From positions 1 through 17,251 of the forward strand of contig JANTHA010000009.1 of the NCBI GenBank assembly GCA_024762625.1: a DNA stretch of 17,251 bases. The letters are read 5' to 3'. A program made the position numbers and the translations under genes. Of the stretch, positions 8,456 to 15,807 are shown one piece after another; the stretch's first letter is position 1; each line of letters opens with the position of its first letter. The notes under the pieces are model-generated. The model was not told the DNA's origin. It did not search any database and was given only the letters and a program-made list of their open reading frames with translations. Source of the stretch: Thiotrichaceae bacterium (GTDB lineage: Bacteria; Pseudomonadota; Gammaproteobacteria; Thiotrichales; Thiotrichaceae).

Positions 8456-9458
8456 GCCGCTAAAAAACAGCCTGGAAACGGCCTTCACTCATGACAGTCA
8501 TGTGGAAATACCGCTGATCTGTGGCCCGATGTATCCCTGTTCCAACCTGGAGCTGGTGGCGGCGGTATCCAAAGCAGGCGCGCTGGGCGTGGTGCAACCG
8601 GTTTCACTAACTTTTGTTCACAAGCAGGATTTCAGGCAAGCCTTACGTGATATAAAATCCATTACCGACAAGCCTATCGGCATGAATGCATTGATTGAAA
8701 AATCATCCAGACGCTACCATGACAAAATGGTCGCCTGGGTGGATATTGCGCTGGAGGAAGGCGTGCGATTTTTTATTACGTCGCTGGGCAATCCCAAATG
8801 GGTAGTGGATGCGGTGTCGCCGCATGGCGGCGTGGTATATCATGACGTCACCGAACGCAAGTGGGCGGAAAAAGGACTGGCGGGCGGCGCTCAGGGCCTG
8901 ATTGCTGTGAATAATCATGCTGGCGGTCATGCCGGAGCCAAAACAAAGGAGCAGCTGTTCGAAGAGCTGGCTGATCTGGATGTCCCGCTGGTGTGCGCAG
9001 GCGGCATCGGCAACGAGGCGCAATATGTCGAAGCCATGAAACTGGGATACGCCGCCTGTCAGCTGGGTACGCGTTTTATTGCGACCAAAGAATGCAACAG
9101 CAGTTTGCCTTATAAGGAAGCGATTGTGTCGGCCGATGCGGATGATATTGTGCTGAGTGAAAAAATTACCGGTATTCCCGTTTCCATTATCAATACCGGT
9201 TATATTAAAAATCAGGGCGTAAAGCCTGGGCGTATCGCACGTTTTTTGTTGAAACACCCCAGAGGCAAGCACTGGATGCGTTTGTTCTACACGTTGAAAT
9301 CAGCTTTCCAGTTACGCAAGGCGTCGCTGGATGAACAGGGTGAACAGCAGTTCTGGCAGGCCGGAAAAAGCGTGGCGGGTATCCGCAACATTGAATCGGC
9401 AGGCGATATTGTGGCGCGCTTTAAAAAGGCGCTGGAATCAATGTATGACATTAAATAA
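8448..9458 (+). CDS. Nitronate monooxygenase / FabK-like FMN oxidoreductase
   Basis: A 336-residue TIM-barrel flavoprotein of the 2-nitropropane dioxygenase family. It has IPLICGPMYPCSNLELVAAVS at the N-terminus, the NNHAGGHAG segment (155-163) with the family catalytic His, CAGGIGN (183-189) for FMN phosphate binding, and LGTRFIATKE (206-215). Families in this fold detoxify alkyl nitronates or reduce enoyl-ACP (FabK), and they cannot be separated by eye. The usual Glu before AGGH is His157 here. AGGAAAGGCG precedes the ATG, and the start lies inside the end of the hotdog gene, so the two are coupled. The position between a thioesterase-like gene and fadD hints at a lipid role. Confidence 0.85.
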   Translation: MNKPLKNSLETAFTHDSHVEIPLICGPMYPCSNLELVAAVSKAGALGVVQPVSLTFVHKQDFRQALRDIKSITDKPIGMNALIEKSSRRYHDKMVAWVDIALEEGVRFFITSLGNPKWVVDAVSPHGGVVYHDVTERKWAEKGLAGGAQGLIAVNNHAGGHAGAKTKEQLFEELADLDVPLVCAGGIGNEAQYVEAMKLGYAACQLGTRFIATKECNSSLPYKEAIVSADADDIVLSEKITGIPVSIINTGYIKNQGVKPGRIARFLLKHPRGKHWMRLFYTLKSAFQLRKASLDEQGEQQFWQAGKSVAGIRNIESAGDIVARFKKALESMYDIK

Positions 9459-9499
9459 ATAGTCTAAACTAAGTATAAAAACTCATCAAGGAGTAGCGT

Positions 9500-11182
9500 G
9501 TGACGTCTCGTAAAAAATGCATGGAAAAAGTCTGGTTAAAAAGTTATCAGGAGGGCGTGCCTGAAACTATCAATCCGGATGAATACGATTCCATTGGCGA
9601 TCTATTTCATCAATCCATTAAAAAATTTGGCGATTTGCCCGCCTTTTCCAATCTTGGCAGGGAAATCAGCTTCAGGGAACTGGATCAGATGACACGCGAT
9701 TTTGCAGCCTATTTAACGCAAACCGCGGGATTAAAAAAAGGCGATCGGATCGCGATCATGATGCCTAATCTGTTGCAATATCCGGTGGCGCTGTTTGCCG
9801 CGTTGCGAGCCGGGCTGATTGTGGTCAACACCAACCCGCTGTATACCGACCGCGAGCTGGAGCATCAACTTAATGATTCCGGCGCTGTCGCCATCGTGAT
9901 TCTGGAAAATTTTGCAAACACGCTTCAGAGCGTGCTTGAGGAGACGCCGGTTAAAACCGTCATTACCACACGTATTGGGGATCTGGCGGGTTTCCCCAAG
10001 TCCTTGCTGGTTAATTTCGTAGTCAAGCATATTAAAAAAATGGTACCGCCTTTCAAGCTTCCTGGCGCAATCCGTTTCAATGAGGCGCTGGCAAAGGGCA
10101 AAGGTCAACCTTTTGAGGATGCCGAGGTAGCGCAACAGGATATCGCCTTTTTGCAGTACACGGGCGGCACTACGGGCGTCGCCAAAGGCGCGGCGCTGAC
10201 TCACAGAAATATGGTTGCGAATCTGGTGCAGGCGCACGCCTGGGCGGCGCGTGATCTGGAAGAGGGAAAGGAAGTCGTCATTACACCCTTGCCGCTATAT
10301 CATATTTTTTCACTGCTAGCGAATGCGTTGTTTGCGATGAAAATTGGCGCAAAAAACGTGCTCATTACCAACCCCCGGGACATGAAAGGCTTTATCAAAG
10401 AGCTGGGGCAGCATCAGTTTTCATTCATAACGGGCGTCAATACGCTGTTTAATGGCTTGCTGAATACGCCTGGCTTTGATCAACTGGATTTTTCCCATTT
10501 GAAAGTGGTGCTTGCCGGCGGCATGGCTGTGCAGGGGCCGGTCGCCAAAAAATGGCATGAAGTAACCGGGCATGTGTTGCTGGAGGCTTATGGCTTGACT
10601 GAAACATCGCCCGCAGCCTGTATTAATCCGTTGACCATCACCGAATATACAGGGATGATTGGCTTGCCGATATCCTCGACGGAAATTTGCGTCTGTGATG
10701 AACAAGGCGAGCTCTTATCTTTCAATGAAGCGGGCGAATTGAATATTCGCGGTCCGCAGGTGATGCAGGGTTACTGGAATCGTCCTGAGGAAACCGCCAA
10801 GGTGCTGGATGAAGATGGCTGGTTGAGTACCGGAGATGTCGCCGTAGTAAATGAAGCAGGTTATGTCAAACTGGTTGACCGCATCAAGGACTTGATCATT
10901 GTTTCCGGATTCAATGTCTACCCGAATGAAATTGAGGAAATTGTGGTCGCACACCCCAAGGTATTGGAAGTTGGCGCTATTGGCGTGCCGCATAAAAAAA
11001 CAGGCGAAGCGGTCAAACTGTTTGTAGTTAAACAGGATCCCAGCCTGACGAAAGACGAACTGATTAATTATTGTCGTCAACAATTAACTGGCTATAAGTG
11101 TCCAAAAAAGATTGAATTCGTTGATGATTTGCCGAAAAGCAATGTGGGTAAGGTATTGCGCAAGGATTTAAGGAATAAATAA
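9500..11182 (+). CDS. fadD: Long-chain fatty acid--CoA ligase
   Basis: Activates long-chain fatty acids to acyl-CoA via an acyl-AMP, at the inner face of the membrane. The 560 residues align along E. coli FadD (561): ATP-binding YTGGTTGVAKGA (220-231), PLYHIF, ITGVNTLFNGLL, EAYGLTETSP (362-371), the FACS motif DGWLSTGDVAVV...VDRIKDLIIVSGFNVYPNEIE, and PKSNVGKVLR with the adenylation Lys near 551. The GTG start at 9500 has AAGGAG six bases ahead. An internal ATG at 9521 matches the E. coli start (MEKVWL) but lacks a ribosome site. It lies 41 bp after the flavoprotein gene, likely the same operon. An AT-rich inverted repeat (11181-11205) follows the stop. Confidence 0.95.
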   Translation: MTSRKKCMEKVWLKSYQEGVPETINPDEYDSIGDLFHQSIKKFGDLPAFSNLGREISFRELDQMTRDFAAYLTQTAGLKKGDRIAIMMPNLLQYPVALFAALRAGLIVVNTNPLYTDRELEHQLNDSGAVAIVILENFANTLQSVLEETPVKTVITTRIGDLAGFPKSLLVNFVVKHIKKMVPPFKLPGAIRFNEALAKGKGQPFEDAEVAQQDIAFLQYTGGTTGVAKGAALTHRNMVANLVQAHAWAARDLEEGKEVVITPLPLYHIFSLLANALFAMKIGAKNVLITNPRDMKGFIKELGQHQFSFITGVNTLFNGLLNTPGFDQLDFSHLKVVLAGGMAVQGPVAKKWHEVTGHVLLEAYGLTETSPAACINPLTITEYTGMIGLPISSTEICVCDEQGELLSFNEAGELNIRGPQVMQGYWNRPEETAKVLDEDGWLSTGDVAVVNEAGYVKLVDRIKDLIIVSGFNVYPNEIEEIVVAHPKVLEVGAIGVPHKKTGEAVKLFVVKQDPSLTKDELINYCRQQLTGYKCPKKIEFVDDLPKSNVGKVLRKDLRNK

Positions 11183-11289
11183 AATTTATCATAATTATGA
11201 ATTTTCAGATAAAGCGTAGTGACCTGCTTCAATTTTTATGAGAAAATTGCACAATAATTAATCATAATAAGAAAGGGGCTTATCTAAAT

Positions 11290-12189
11290 ATGAAAATCAA
11301 ACACAAAATTCGTAAAGCAGTCATTCCAGTCGCCGGTCTTGGTACGCGCATGTTGCCCGCAACGAAGGCCATTCCCAAAGAAATGCTTCCCATTGTCGAT
11401 AAGCCGATGATCCAGTACATCGTGAATGAATGTATAGCGGCGGGCATAACCGAGATTGTGTTGGTGACGCACTCGAGTAAAAACGCCATCGAAAACCATT
11501 TTGACACCAGCTACGAGCTTGAATCAGAGCTGGAAAAACGCGTAAAACGACAATTGCTTGATGAAGTGCGCGCCATTACGCCTGAACATGTCACCATCAT
11601 GCATGTGCGTCAGGGCGTCGCCAGAGGACTGGGTCATGCGGTATTATGCGCGCGTCCTGCGGTTGGAGAGGAATCATTTGTGGTGATTCTGCCAGATGTG
11701 CTGATTGATGAGTACAACTGTGATTTGCACAAGGAGAATCTGGCGGAAATGCTGCGTTTGTTTGATGATAACGGCGAAAGCCAGATCATGGTGGAGCCGG
11801 TTCCCATGGAGCAGGTGAGCAGTTATGGCGTTGCGGATGTCAATGGTCATAAACTTAAACCTGGCGCTTCTGCGAAAATGACCAAGGTGGTAGAGAAGCC
11901 GCCTGTTGACGAAGCGCCGTCCAACATGGCTGTGGTGGGACGCTATGTGCTTTCATCGTCAATTTGGGATTTACTGGAACATACGCCAATGGGCGCAGGC
12001 GATGAAATCCAGTTAACCGATGCGATCGCCATGCTCATGGAAAAAGAAACCGTGAATGCGTTTCACATGACCGGTAAAAGCCATGATTGCGGCTCCAAGC
12101 TGGGTTATATGATGGCAAATGTCGAGTACGCTACTCAGCACCCTGCTCTGGGTGAGGACTTCAAGGCGTTTTTAAAGAAATATTGTTAA
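11290..12189 (+). CDS. galU: UTP--glucose-1-phosphate uridylyltransferase
   Basis: Makes UDP-glucose for envelope polysaccharides, trehalose or galactose metabolism. The nucleotide-binding motif [20 protein letters not shown] (16-35) and [11 protein letters not shown] are diagnostic. [46 protein letters not shown] and [13 protein letters not shown] follow in family order. Length 299 is usual. AAAGGGG lies about 13 bases ahead of the ATG, a long spacing. It stands apart from fadD by 107 AT-rich bases and converges with ubiX across a 48-bp spacer with tandem repeats. Confidence 0.96.
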   Translation: MKIKHKIRKAVIPVAGLGTRMLPATKAIPKEMLPIVDKPMIQYIVNECIAAGITEIVLVTHSSKNAIENHFDTSYELESELEKRVKRQLLDEVRAITPEHVTIMHVRQGVARGLGHAVLCARPAVGEESFVVILPDVLIDEYNCDLHKENLAEMLRLFDDNGESQIMVEPVPMEQVSSYGVADVNGHKLKPGASAKMTKVVEKPPVDEAPSNMAVVGRYVLSSSIWDLLEHTPMGAGDEIQLTDAIAMLMEKETVNAFHMTGKSHDCGSKLGYMMANVEYATQHPALGEDFKAFLKKYC

Positions 12190-12197
12190 GTCGCTTT

Positions 12198-12229
12198 GCT
12201 TAGTTGAATGGCTTAGTTGAATTACTAAG
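12198..12229. repeat. 13-bp tandem repeat with small hairpin between galU and ubiX
   Basis: GCTTAGTTGAAT occurs at 12198-12209 and 12211-12222, a 13-bp period. The second copy runs into a hairpin, CTTAGT (12212-12217) with ACTAAG (12224-12229) around a 6-base loop. TAAGTCGC also occurs on each side. No T-run follows, so terminator function for the two converging genes is doubtful. The spacer has stop codons in every frame. Confidence 0.55.
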
Positions 12230-12237
12230 TCGCATAG

Positions 12238-12867
12238 TTAAGTTTCTTTGTTTTCTCCCCAGGGGCGCATCAGCGTGTGGCTGATCCCGAGCTGATCAAG
12301 TATTCTGGCGACCATGAAATCCACGATGTCATCAATCGATTCCGGGGCGTGGTAAAACCCTGGATTGGCCGGCATGATGACAACGCCGGTTTCAGCCAGG
12401 CGCAACATGTTTTTGAGGTGAATGACCGAGAAGGGCGTTTCGCGAACCACAAGAATCAGTTTTTTCTTTTCCTTGATAACCACATCGGCAGCCCGCCCAA
12501 TCAGGTTTTCACTCAAACCGTTGGCGATGGATGCAAGCGTTCCAGACGTACAGGGGCAGACCACTAGGGCGTCTGGCGCATTAGAGCCGCTGGCGATGGG
12601 CGCGTTCCAGTCCTGTTTGCCGAAAACCCGGATCTGTCCCGGTCTGGCGCTGAAGCGGCTGCTTAACCATTTTTCGGCTTCTTTGGGACTGCCCGGAATT
12701 GTCAGGCCAGCTTCCATCTTCAACACCATATGTCCCGCTTTGGAAATCATGATATAGAGACTGCAACGCTGGTCAATCAATGTTTCGATCAGGCGCATTG
12801 CATAGGCGCTCCCCGAAGCACCGGTGATGGCGATGGCGATGACGGGCTGTTTTGTGTTCGCATTCAT
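12238..12867 (-). CDS. ubiX: Flavin prenyltransferase UbiX
   Basis: Makes prenylated FMN, the cofactor of UbiD-type decarboxylases in ubiquinone synthesis. The 209-residue protein has AIAITGASGSAYAMRLIE near the N-terminus, CPCTSGTLASIANGLSENLIGRAADV, VVRETPFSVIHLKNML and MPANPGFYHAPESIDD, all UbiX hallmarks. I use the ATG at 12867, since the first strand follows directly. A TTG at 12888 would add seven residues, and neither start has a clear ribosome site. No ubiD lies in the window. It is divergent from the exported-protein gene and convergent with galU. Confidence 0.93.
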   Translation of the reverse strand: MNANTKQPVIAIAITGASGSAYAMRLIETLIDQRCSLYIMISKAGHMVLKMEAGLTIPGSPKEAEKWLSSRFSARPGQIRVFGKQDWNAPIASGSNAPDALVVCPCTSGTLASIANGLSENLIGRAADVVIKEKKKLILVVRETPFSVIHLKNMLRLAETGVVIMPANPGFYHAPESIDDIVDFMVARILDQLGISHTLMRPWGENKET

Positions 12868-12910
12868 GAAATAAGTATAAATCAACAAGGCCTGCTTTTG
12901 TTATTTTCCT

Positions 12911-12916
12911 TATAAT
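12911..12916 (+). promoter_or_regulatory. Possible -10 element for the exported-protein gene
   Basis: A perfect TATAAT lies 86 bp before the ATG at 13002. The position 17 bp upstream does not resemble a -35, so an activator may be needed. The predicted leader of about 80 nt contains five GGA triplets (12920, 12939, 12956, 12964, 12989), the last inside the ribosome-binding site, a pattern that CsrA/RsmA proteins often use. Confidence 0.4.
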
Positions 12917-12964
12917 AGCGGAGCCAGAGGTGATTAGCGGAACTAAACGCCCGGTGGAGAGACG

Positions 12965-12988
12965 GATTATATTTAAGATTATATTTAA
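12965..12988. repeat. 12-bp tandem duplication in a leader
   Basis: GATTATATTTAA occurs twice without interruption (12965-12976 and 12977-12988), ending at the AAGGA ribosome-binding site of the next gene. Copy-number change would alter the leader by 12 bases. Confidence 0.8.
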
Positions 12989-13001
12989 GGATGGCATTAT
13001 C

Positions 13002-14519
13002 ATGAAAAACAGGATGTTTTTAATTGTATGCAGTATCTGTTTCAGCCAGTTTTTTTTCGGTCAAACGGCTTTTTCAGCGCCCGCGTCATCCGTTTTTCAT
13101 GAACATGGCGGCAGAATTCATCGGCATGTGTTGCCCAATGGGCGTATTGATCACCGCCATAATGGCGGTGCGCCGGGGAGATCAGTTAACAGCACTAACT
13201 GGGCGCCTGAGATTAAAAGCGGCATTATCAGTAGTACGGTTGTGTACCCGCATACAAATTCGCGGTCACCCGCCTCTATTGCCAACAAGCCTTACTCTCA
13301 ATCAGAGCATCAGCAAGTACAGCCACAGCCGGATAAACAAAAACCTTCGGTAATTCGTTCGCGGCCTGAGCTGGCTGGTTCATCAAGTAGCCGGCATGTG
13401 CGCAACCCCGGAAAAATCAAACAAGCTGTGGTTGAGTCAGCCAACCAGACACTCAGATATCCGCTTGACCTAAGCAAGGGCGATGCTTCCTGTCGCCGCG
13501 GTGAGGCGGATTGCAACGTATGCGCCGCCAATATCCGTGAGCAGTACCGCAAAGCTGCGACTGGCCGGATTAGCTGGCGCAACAAACCCTGGCGCTTTAA
13601 CTGGCCGCAGCAATACCCGCCTTCAGGTTTGCGTCCGCTGGATATTTTTGATGGCGATCCAGTCTATGCGCTGGGCATCCCGGATACCCATGTGCAGGGC
13701 TTTGTACGCACCAATTCGGATCGTTTTCCGTATGCCGGTAGCCATAGTCATAAACGTCGCGGCGGTATCTTTGTGGTGCGTCAGGAACGCGATGGCAAGA
13801 AATACCTGTCATCCCTGCATCAAACACAGGGTAGGCACCCAAGCGGCGTACATGCGCTGGGAAAATACCTGCTCTATGGAGACAAAAACAGGCTGGTTTT
13901 TAAGGATCTGTATAGCCCTGACCAGAAAAGCGACATTAGGCTCGCGATTCATAACGCCAATTTCGGCGGTGGCCTTGGGGCAGTCAGGCTATCAAGAAAT
14001 AATTACCTGCTCGTTACAACCGGGCCGGGCGGGCAGGACGCCGGAGCGCGCCTGAACCGTTTTTATCATGTGCGCGGCGTGGGCGGTCGCCCCACATCCA
14101 TGACCTATATTACCGAATCGCGCATGACCAGGGCGCTAGGCTGGCCGCGCGTCTATGGCTTTTCGGAAAACCTGTCGCTGATGACGGAATGTGGCACGGG
14201 CGATATTTATGCGATTCACACCACGGGCGATGAAAAAGGGATAAAAGCCATCAATGGCAACGGTTACTGGCGTTTGTCCAGGCTAGAGAAAAACCACGGC
14301 GCTTTAAGATTTACGCCAGTCAATGCGTTTAGCACCCGCCAGAACATGTCCAGTTGCAATGTGCGCGCCGCAGCGACCGTGTTTGTCAACGCCCGGCATC
14401 AACTGGAATTTTATTGTCATGGCTACGCCAAAGACCCGGATGGTTCGACCTTTAATGTGCTGGGATCATCCAGCCGTAATGCCGATAAGTTTTATTTCAG
14501 GGCTGGCGTTTTGCGTTAG
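13002..14519 (+). CDS. Exported His-rich protein of unknown function
   Basis: I do not recognise this 505-residue protein. The first 26 residues form a Sec signal peptide (MKNRMF, a hydrophobic core, then AFSA before PASS), so it is periplasmic or secreted. The mature N-terminus is His-rich: H33, H35, H40, H42, H51 and H53 in HEHGGRIHRHVLPNGRIDHRH, which could bind metal. Residues 60-150 are low-complexity, rich in Ser, Pro and Gln, probably a linker. A globular part from about 155 has six cysteines (164, 171, 174, 397, 452, 472), suggesting disulfides, and short Gly/aromatic strands resembling a beta-rich fold. AAGGA lies ten bases ahead of the ATG. A GTG at 12930 is in frame but would place 24 residues before the signal peptide. 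It has its own leader and no evident operon partner. Confidence 0.8.
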   Translation: MKNRMFLIVCSICFSQFFFGQTAFSAPASSVFHEHGGRIHRHVLPNGRIDHRHNGGAPGRSVNSTNWAPEIKSGIISSTVVYPHTNSRSPASIANKPYSQSEHQQVQPQPDKQKPSVIRSRPELAGSSSSRHVRNPGKIKQAVVESANQTLRYPLDLSKGDASCRRGEADCNVCAANIREQYRKAATGRISWRNKPWRFNWPQQYPPSGLRPLDIFDGDPVYALGIPDTHVQGFVRTNSDRFPYAGSHSHKRRGGIFVVRQERDGKKYLSSLHQTQGRHPSGVHALGKYLLYGDKNRLVFKDLYSPDQKSDIRLAIHNANFGGGLGAVRLSRNNYLLVTTGPGGQDAGARLNRFYHVRGVGGRPTSMTYITESRMTRALGWPRVYGFSENLSLMTECGTGDIYAIHTTGDEKGIKAINGNGYWRLSRLEKNHGALRFTPVNAFSTRQNMSSCNVRAAATVFVNARHQLEFYCHGYAKDPDGSTFNVLGSSSRNADKFYFRAGVLR

Positions 14520-14543
14520 TTAATTCCACATAAACCGTCAACG

Positions 14544-14645
14544 CTAGATCAGCATGGTCCAGACCATGACAGCCAGTATCACGACGGAAAGCGTTACAAT
14601 ACCTGCTAACAGGCAGTTTTTACAAAAACTGGTAAATGCACTCAT
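14544..14645 (-). CDS. 33-residue membrane microprotein
   Basis: A short frame starts at ATG 14645 and ends at TAG 14544. The peptide begins MSAFTSFCKNCLLAGIVTLS and continues as one hydrophobic helix ending VWTMLI. A near-ideal GGAGGAAA ribosome site precedes it, and TTAACA-17-TATATA lies just upstream. It carries a C-x2-C pair ahead of the membrane segment, on the likely cytoplasmic side. It converges with the exported-protein gene (25 bp between stops). I know no homologue. The ribosome site, promoter and single clean helix make it a plausible real gene despite its size. Confidence 0.6.
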   Translation of the reverse strand: MSAFTSFCKNCLLAGIVTLSVVILAVMVWTMLI

Positions 14646-14666
14646 GTGAATTTCCTCCAGGGGATT

Positions 14667-14695
14667 TATATATGTTTCTAACGGTTTATTGTTAA
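14667..14695 (-). promoter_or_regulatory. Promoter for the membrane microprotein
   Basis: On the minus strand TTAACA (14695-14690) is separated by 17 bases from TATATA (14672-14667). A start near 14660 would fall right at the ribosome site, giving a very short leader. The surrounding 14646-14817 spacer is AT-rich and also carries TATAAT (14749-14754) on the plus strand ahead of the next gene, without a clear -35. Confidence 0.5.
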
Positions 14696-14817
14696 TTATG
14701 TTATAGACAGGATATTAGCAAAGATCAGGCTATAGTCACATTAAAATTTATAATCAGTTAATATTATTTATCCAATTGTATTTATCGCAAACCAACATCA
14801 AAGAATTAAGGAATCAC

Positions 14818-15141
14818 ATGGAAAACGGGGGCGGTTTCCAGATAGCGCTGGCTCCGATGCAACCGGCGACCTTTGTCGAAGTAAAAGAGATAACTGACCG
14901 ACTTTATTACCAATTGAAAAAAGCAGGTTACAGCGTATTGGTGGATGATCGTGGGCAAAAACCCCGAAATATGTTTGAGGTAATTGAATTTCTTGGAATA
15001 CGATACCGTGTGGTCATTTCCGGGCGCAGTCTTTCAGCAGGGGTTGTTGAGTTTAAGGATTTGCAAACCGGTTATTTTGAAAAAATTGCGCAAGATGAAA
15101 TTTGCGATTTTTTAAAAGCCCGCTTGCAAAAGGCGTCCTAA
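14818..15141 (+). CDS. Stand-alone ProRS-type anticodon-binding domain protein
   Basis: A 107-residue protein that is nothing but the C-terminal anticodon-binding domain (HGTP_anticodon fold) of class II prolyl-tRNA synthetase. FQIALAPMQP (7-16), LYYQLKKAGYSVLVDDRGQK (29-48), MFEVIEFLGIRYRVVISGRS (52-71) and VVEFKDLQTG (76-85) track the ProS segments with VLLDDRxERPGVMFADMELIGIP and IEYKYRRNGE. The catalytic core is absent, so it cannot charge tRNA alone. The GIPH turn is GIRY and the basic YKYRRNG is FKDLQTG, so tRNA recognition may differ. The ATG at 14818 has AAGGA five bases ahead; a TTG at 14776 is in frame but unsupported. Whether it is a pseudogene relic or a functional free domain is open; the intact frame and ribosome site favour function. 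Confidence 0.75.
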   Translation: MENGGGFQIALAPMQPATFVEVKEITDRLYYQLKKAGYSVLVDDRGQKPRNMFEVIEFLGIRYRVVISGRSLSAGVVEFKDLQTGYFEKIAQDEICDFLKARLQKAS

Positions 15142-15168
15142 AGTTTTATTAATAGACCCTTCGTTTTA

Positions 15169-15321
15169 GTAACTACTCAGCGTATTCATCTTTTTGCCCG
15201 CGTAAGCTACAAAAGTGGCGTTATTTTCGTACTCAAATGGTCACATATTTGATATGTGCTCACATTTTCCGTGCGAAAATGCCTTGAACTGAACCAAAAT
15301 CTAAACACGCAGAATAGTTAC
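15169..15321. mobile_element. 153-bp MITE-like palindromic element
   Basis: Ends are imperfect terminal inverted repeats: GTAACTACTCAGCGTATTCA (15169-15188) matches the reverse complement of 15302-15321 at 16 of 20 positions. Flanks are CGTTTTA (15162-15168) and CGTTTTTA (15322-15329), possible target duplications. The interior also folds: CACATAT/ATATGTG (15242-15248, 15252-15258) around TTG, AAATG/CATTT, ATTTTCGTAC (15223-15232) with GTGCGAAAAT (15271-15280), and GGC/GCC. The whole element thus forms one long hairpin and encodes nothing. It ends 30 bp before the next start codon. Confidence 0.65.
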
Positions 15322-15351
15322 CGTTTTTAATCATTTTCATTCAGGTATCAA

Positions 15352-15660
15352 ATGACTCAACAATCTGCTGTTTCAACGCTTTATCAATGGTTTAAAGACA
15401 ATATGGATTTGTTTAAATCCAAAAACTCCCAGACCGAATTCAGAGACTCAGGCCGTGGACAAGCCTATGTGCGCGTTGATACCGCCGATTTTATGACCGA
15501 GATCAGCGTCTGGGACGAAAATTACCGTTTGAATTCCGAAATAATTGACCTGGACAAGGATGAAACCACCTTTCCGCATACAGGAGACTGTGAAACCCAG
15601 GAAAAATATGAGCAGCAGCTCAAAGAATTTATCGAATGGTTTGAAAAATCAGTCAAGTGA
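15352..15660 (+). CDS. Small acidic protein of unknown function
   Basis: A 102-residue soluble, acidic protein beginning MTQQSAVSTLYQWFKDN and ending EFIEWFEKSVK. The middle, YVRVDTADFMTEISVWDENYRLNSEIIDLD, looks like alternating strands, and a C-terminal helix follows. The pattern of helix, V-x-V strand, VWD, then a terminal W-containing helix recalls small immunity proteins of the TriTu type, but I cannot confirm it and no toxin gene is adjacent. AGG lies six bases ahead of the ATG. The upstream DNA is the MITE-like element; a GCTAG-N8-CTAGC inverted repeat (15667-15684) follows the stop. Confidence 0.65.
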   Translation: MTQQSAVSTLYQWFKDNMDLFKSKNSQTEFRDSGRGQAYVRVDTADFMTEISVWDENYRLNSEIIDLDKDETTFPHTGDCETQEKYEQQLKEFIEWFEKSVK

Positions 15661-15702
15661 TTGACTGCTAGGCAGCGAACTAGCATTGTTGGTATTACAG
15701 GT

Positions 15703-15732
15703 TTGACTCGCCCAATGCTTTAGGTTTATATT
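15703..15732 (+). promoter_or_regulatory. Promoter of the metZ riboswitch leader
   Basis: TTGACT (15703-15708) and TATATT (15727-15732) are separated by 18 bases. A start near 15740 would fall exactly at the first base of the SAM-II aptamer, which supports the assignment. Confidence 0.65.
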
Positions 15733-15740
15733 ATACTAAT

Positions 15741-15792
15741 AGCGCTGATTTGAGAGACAGCTTGCAGGCGCTTTACAAATATTGCTAAAGCG
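15741..15792 (+). promoter_or_regulatory. SAM-II riboswitch aptamer
   Basis: Binds S-adenosylmethionine to lower expression of the methionine gene downstream. Hallmarks occur in order: P1 strand AGCGC (15741-15745), TGATTT (15746-15751), TTGCA (15762-15766), P1 partner GCGCT (15768-15772), ACAAAT (15775-15780) and GCTAAAG (15784-15790). These are the conserved blocks of the SAM-II pseudoknot class, well known ahead of metA, metX and metZ in alphaproteobacteria. GCTAAAGC (15784-15791) can alternatively pair with GCTTTGGC (15814-15821), a likely antiterminator that competes with both aptamer and terminator. Low SAM would therefore allow read-through. Confidence 0.9.
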
Positions 15793-15807
15793 TGGTGAGT
15801 CTTCAAG

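Noticed and set aside
11181..11205. AT-rich inverted repeat after fadD as a terminator
   Set aside because: The stem is A/T only with a 3-base bulge and a short T-run, too weak to call.
12930..13001. GTG start at 12930 for the exported protein
   Set aside because: It has no ribosome site, and a complete signal peptide begins at the ATG at 13002.
13483..14055. 190-codon frame inside the exported-protein gene
   Set aside because: It is a shadow in another frame; the signal peptide and six-cysteine protein occupy the main frame.
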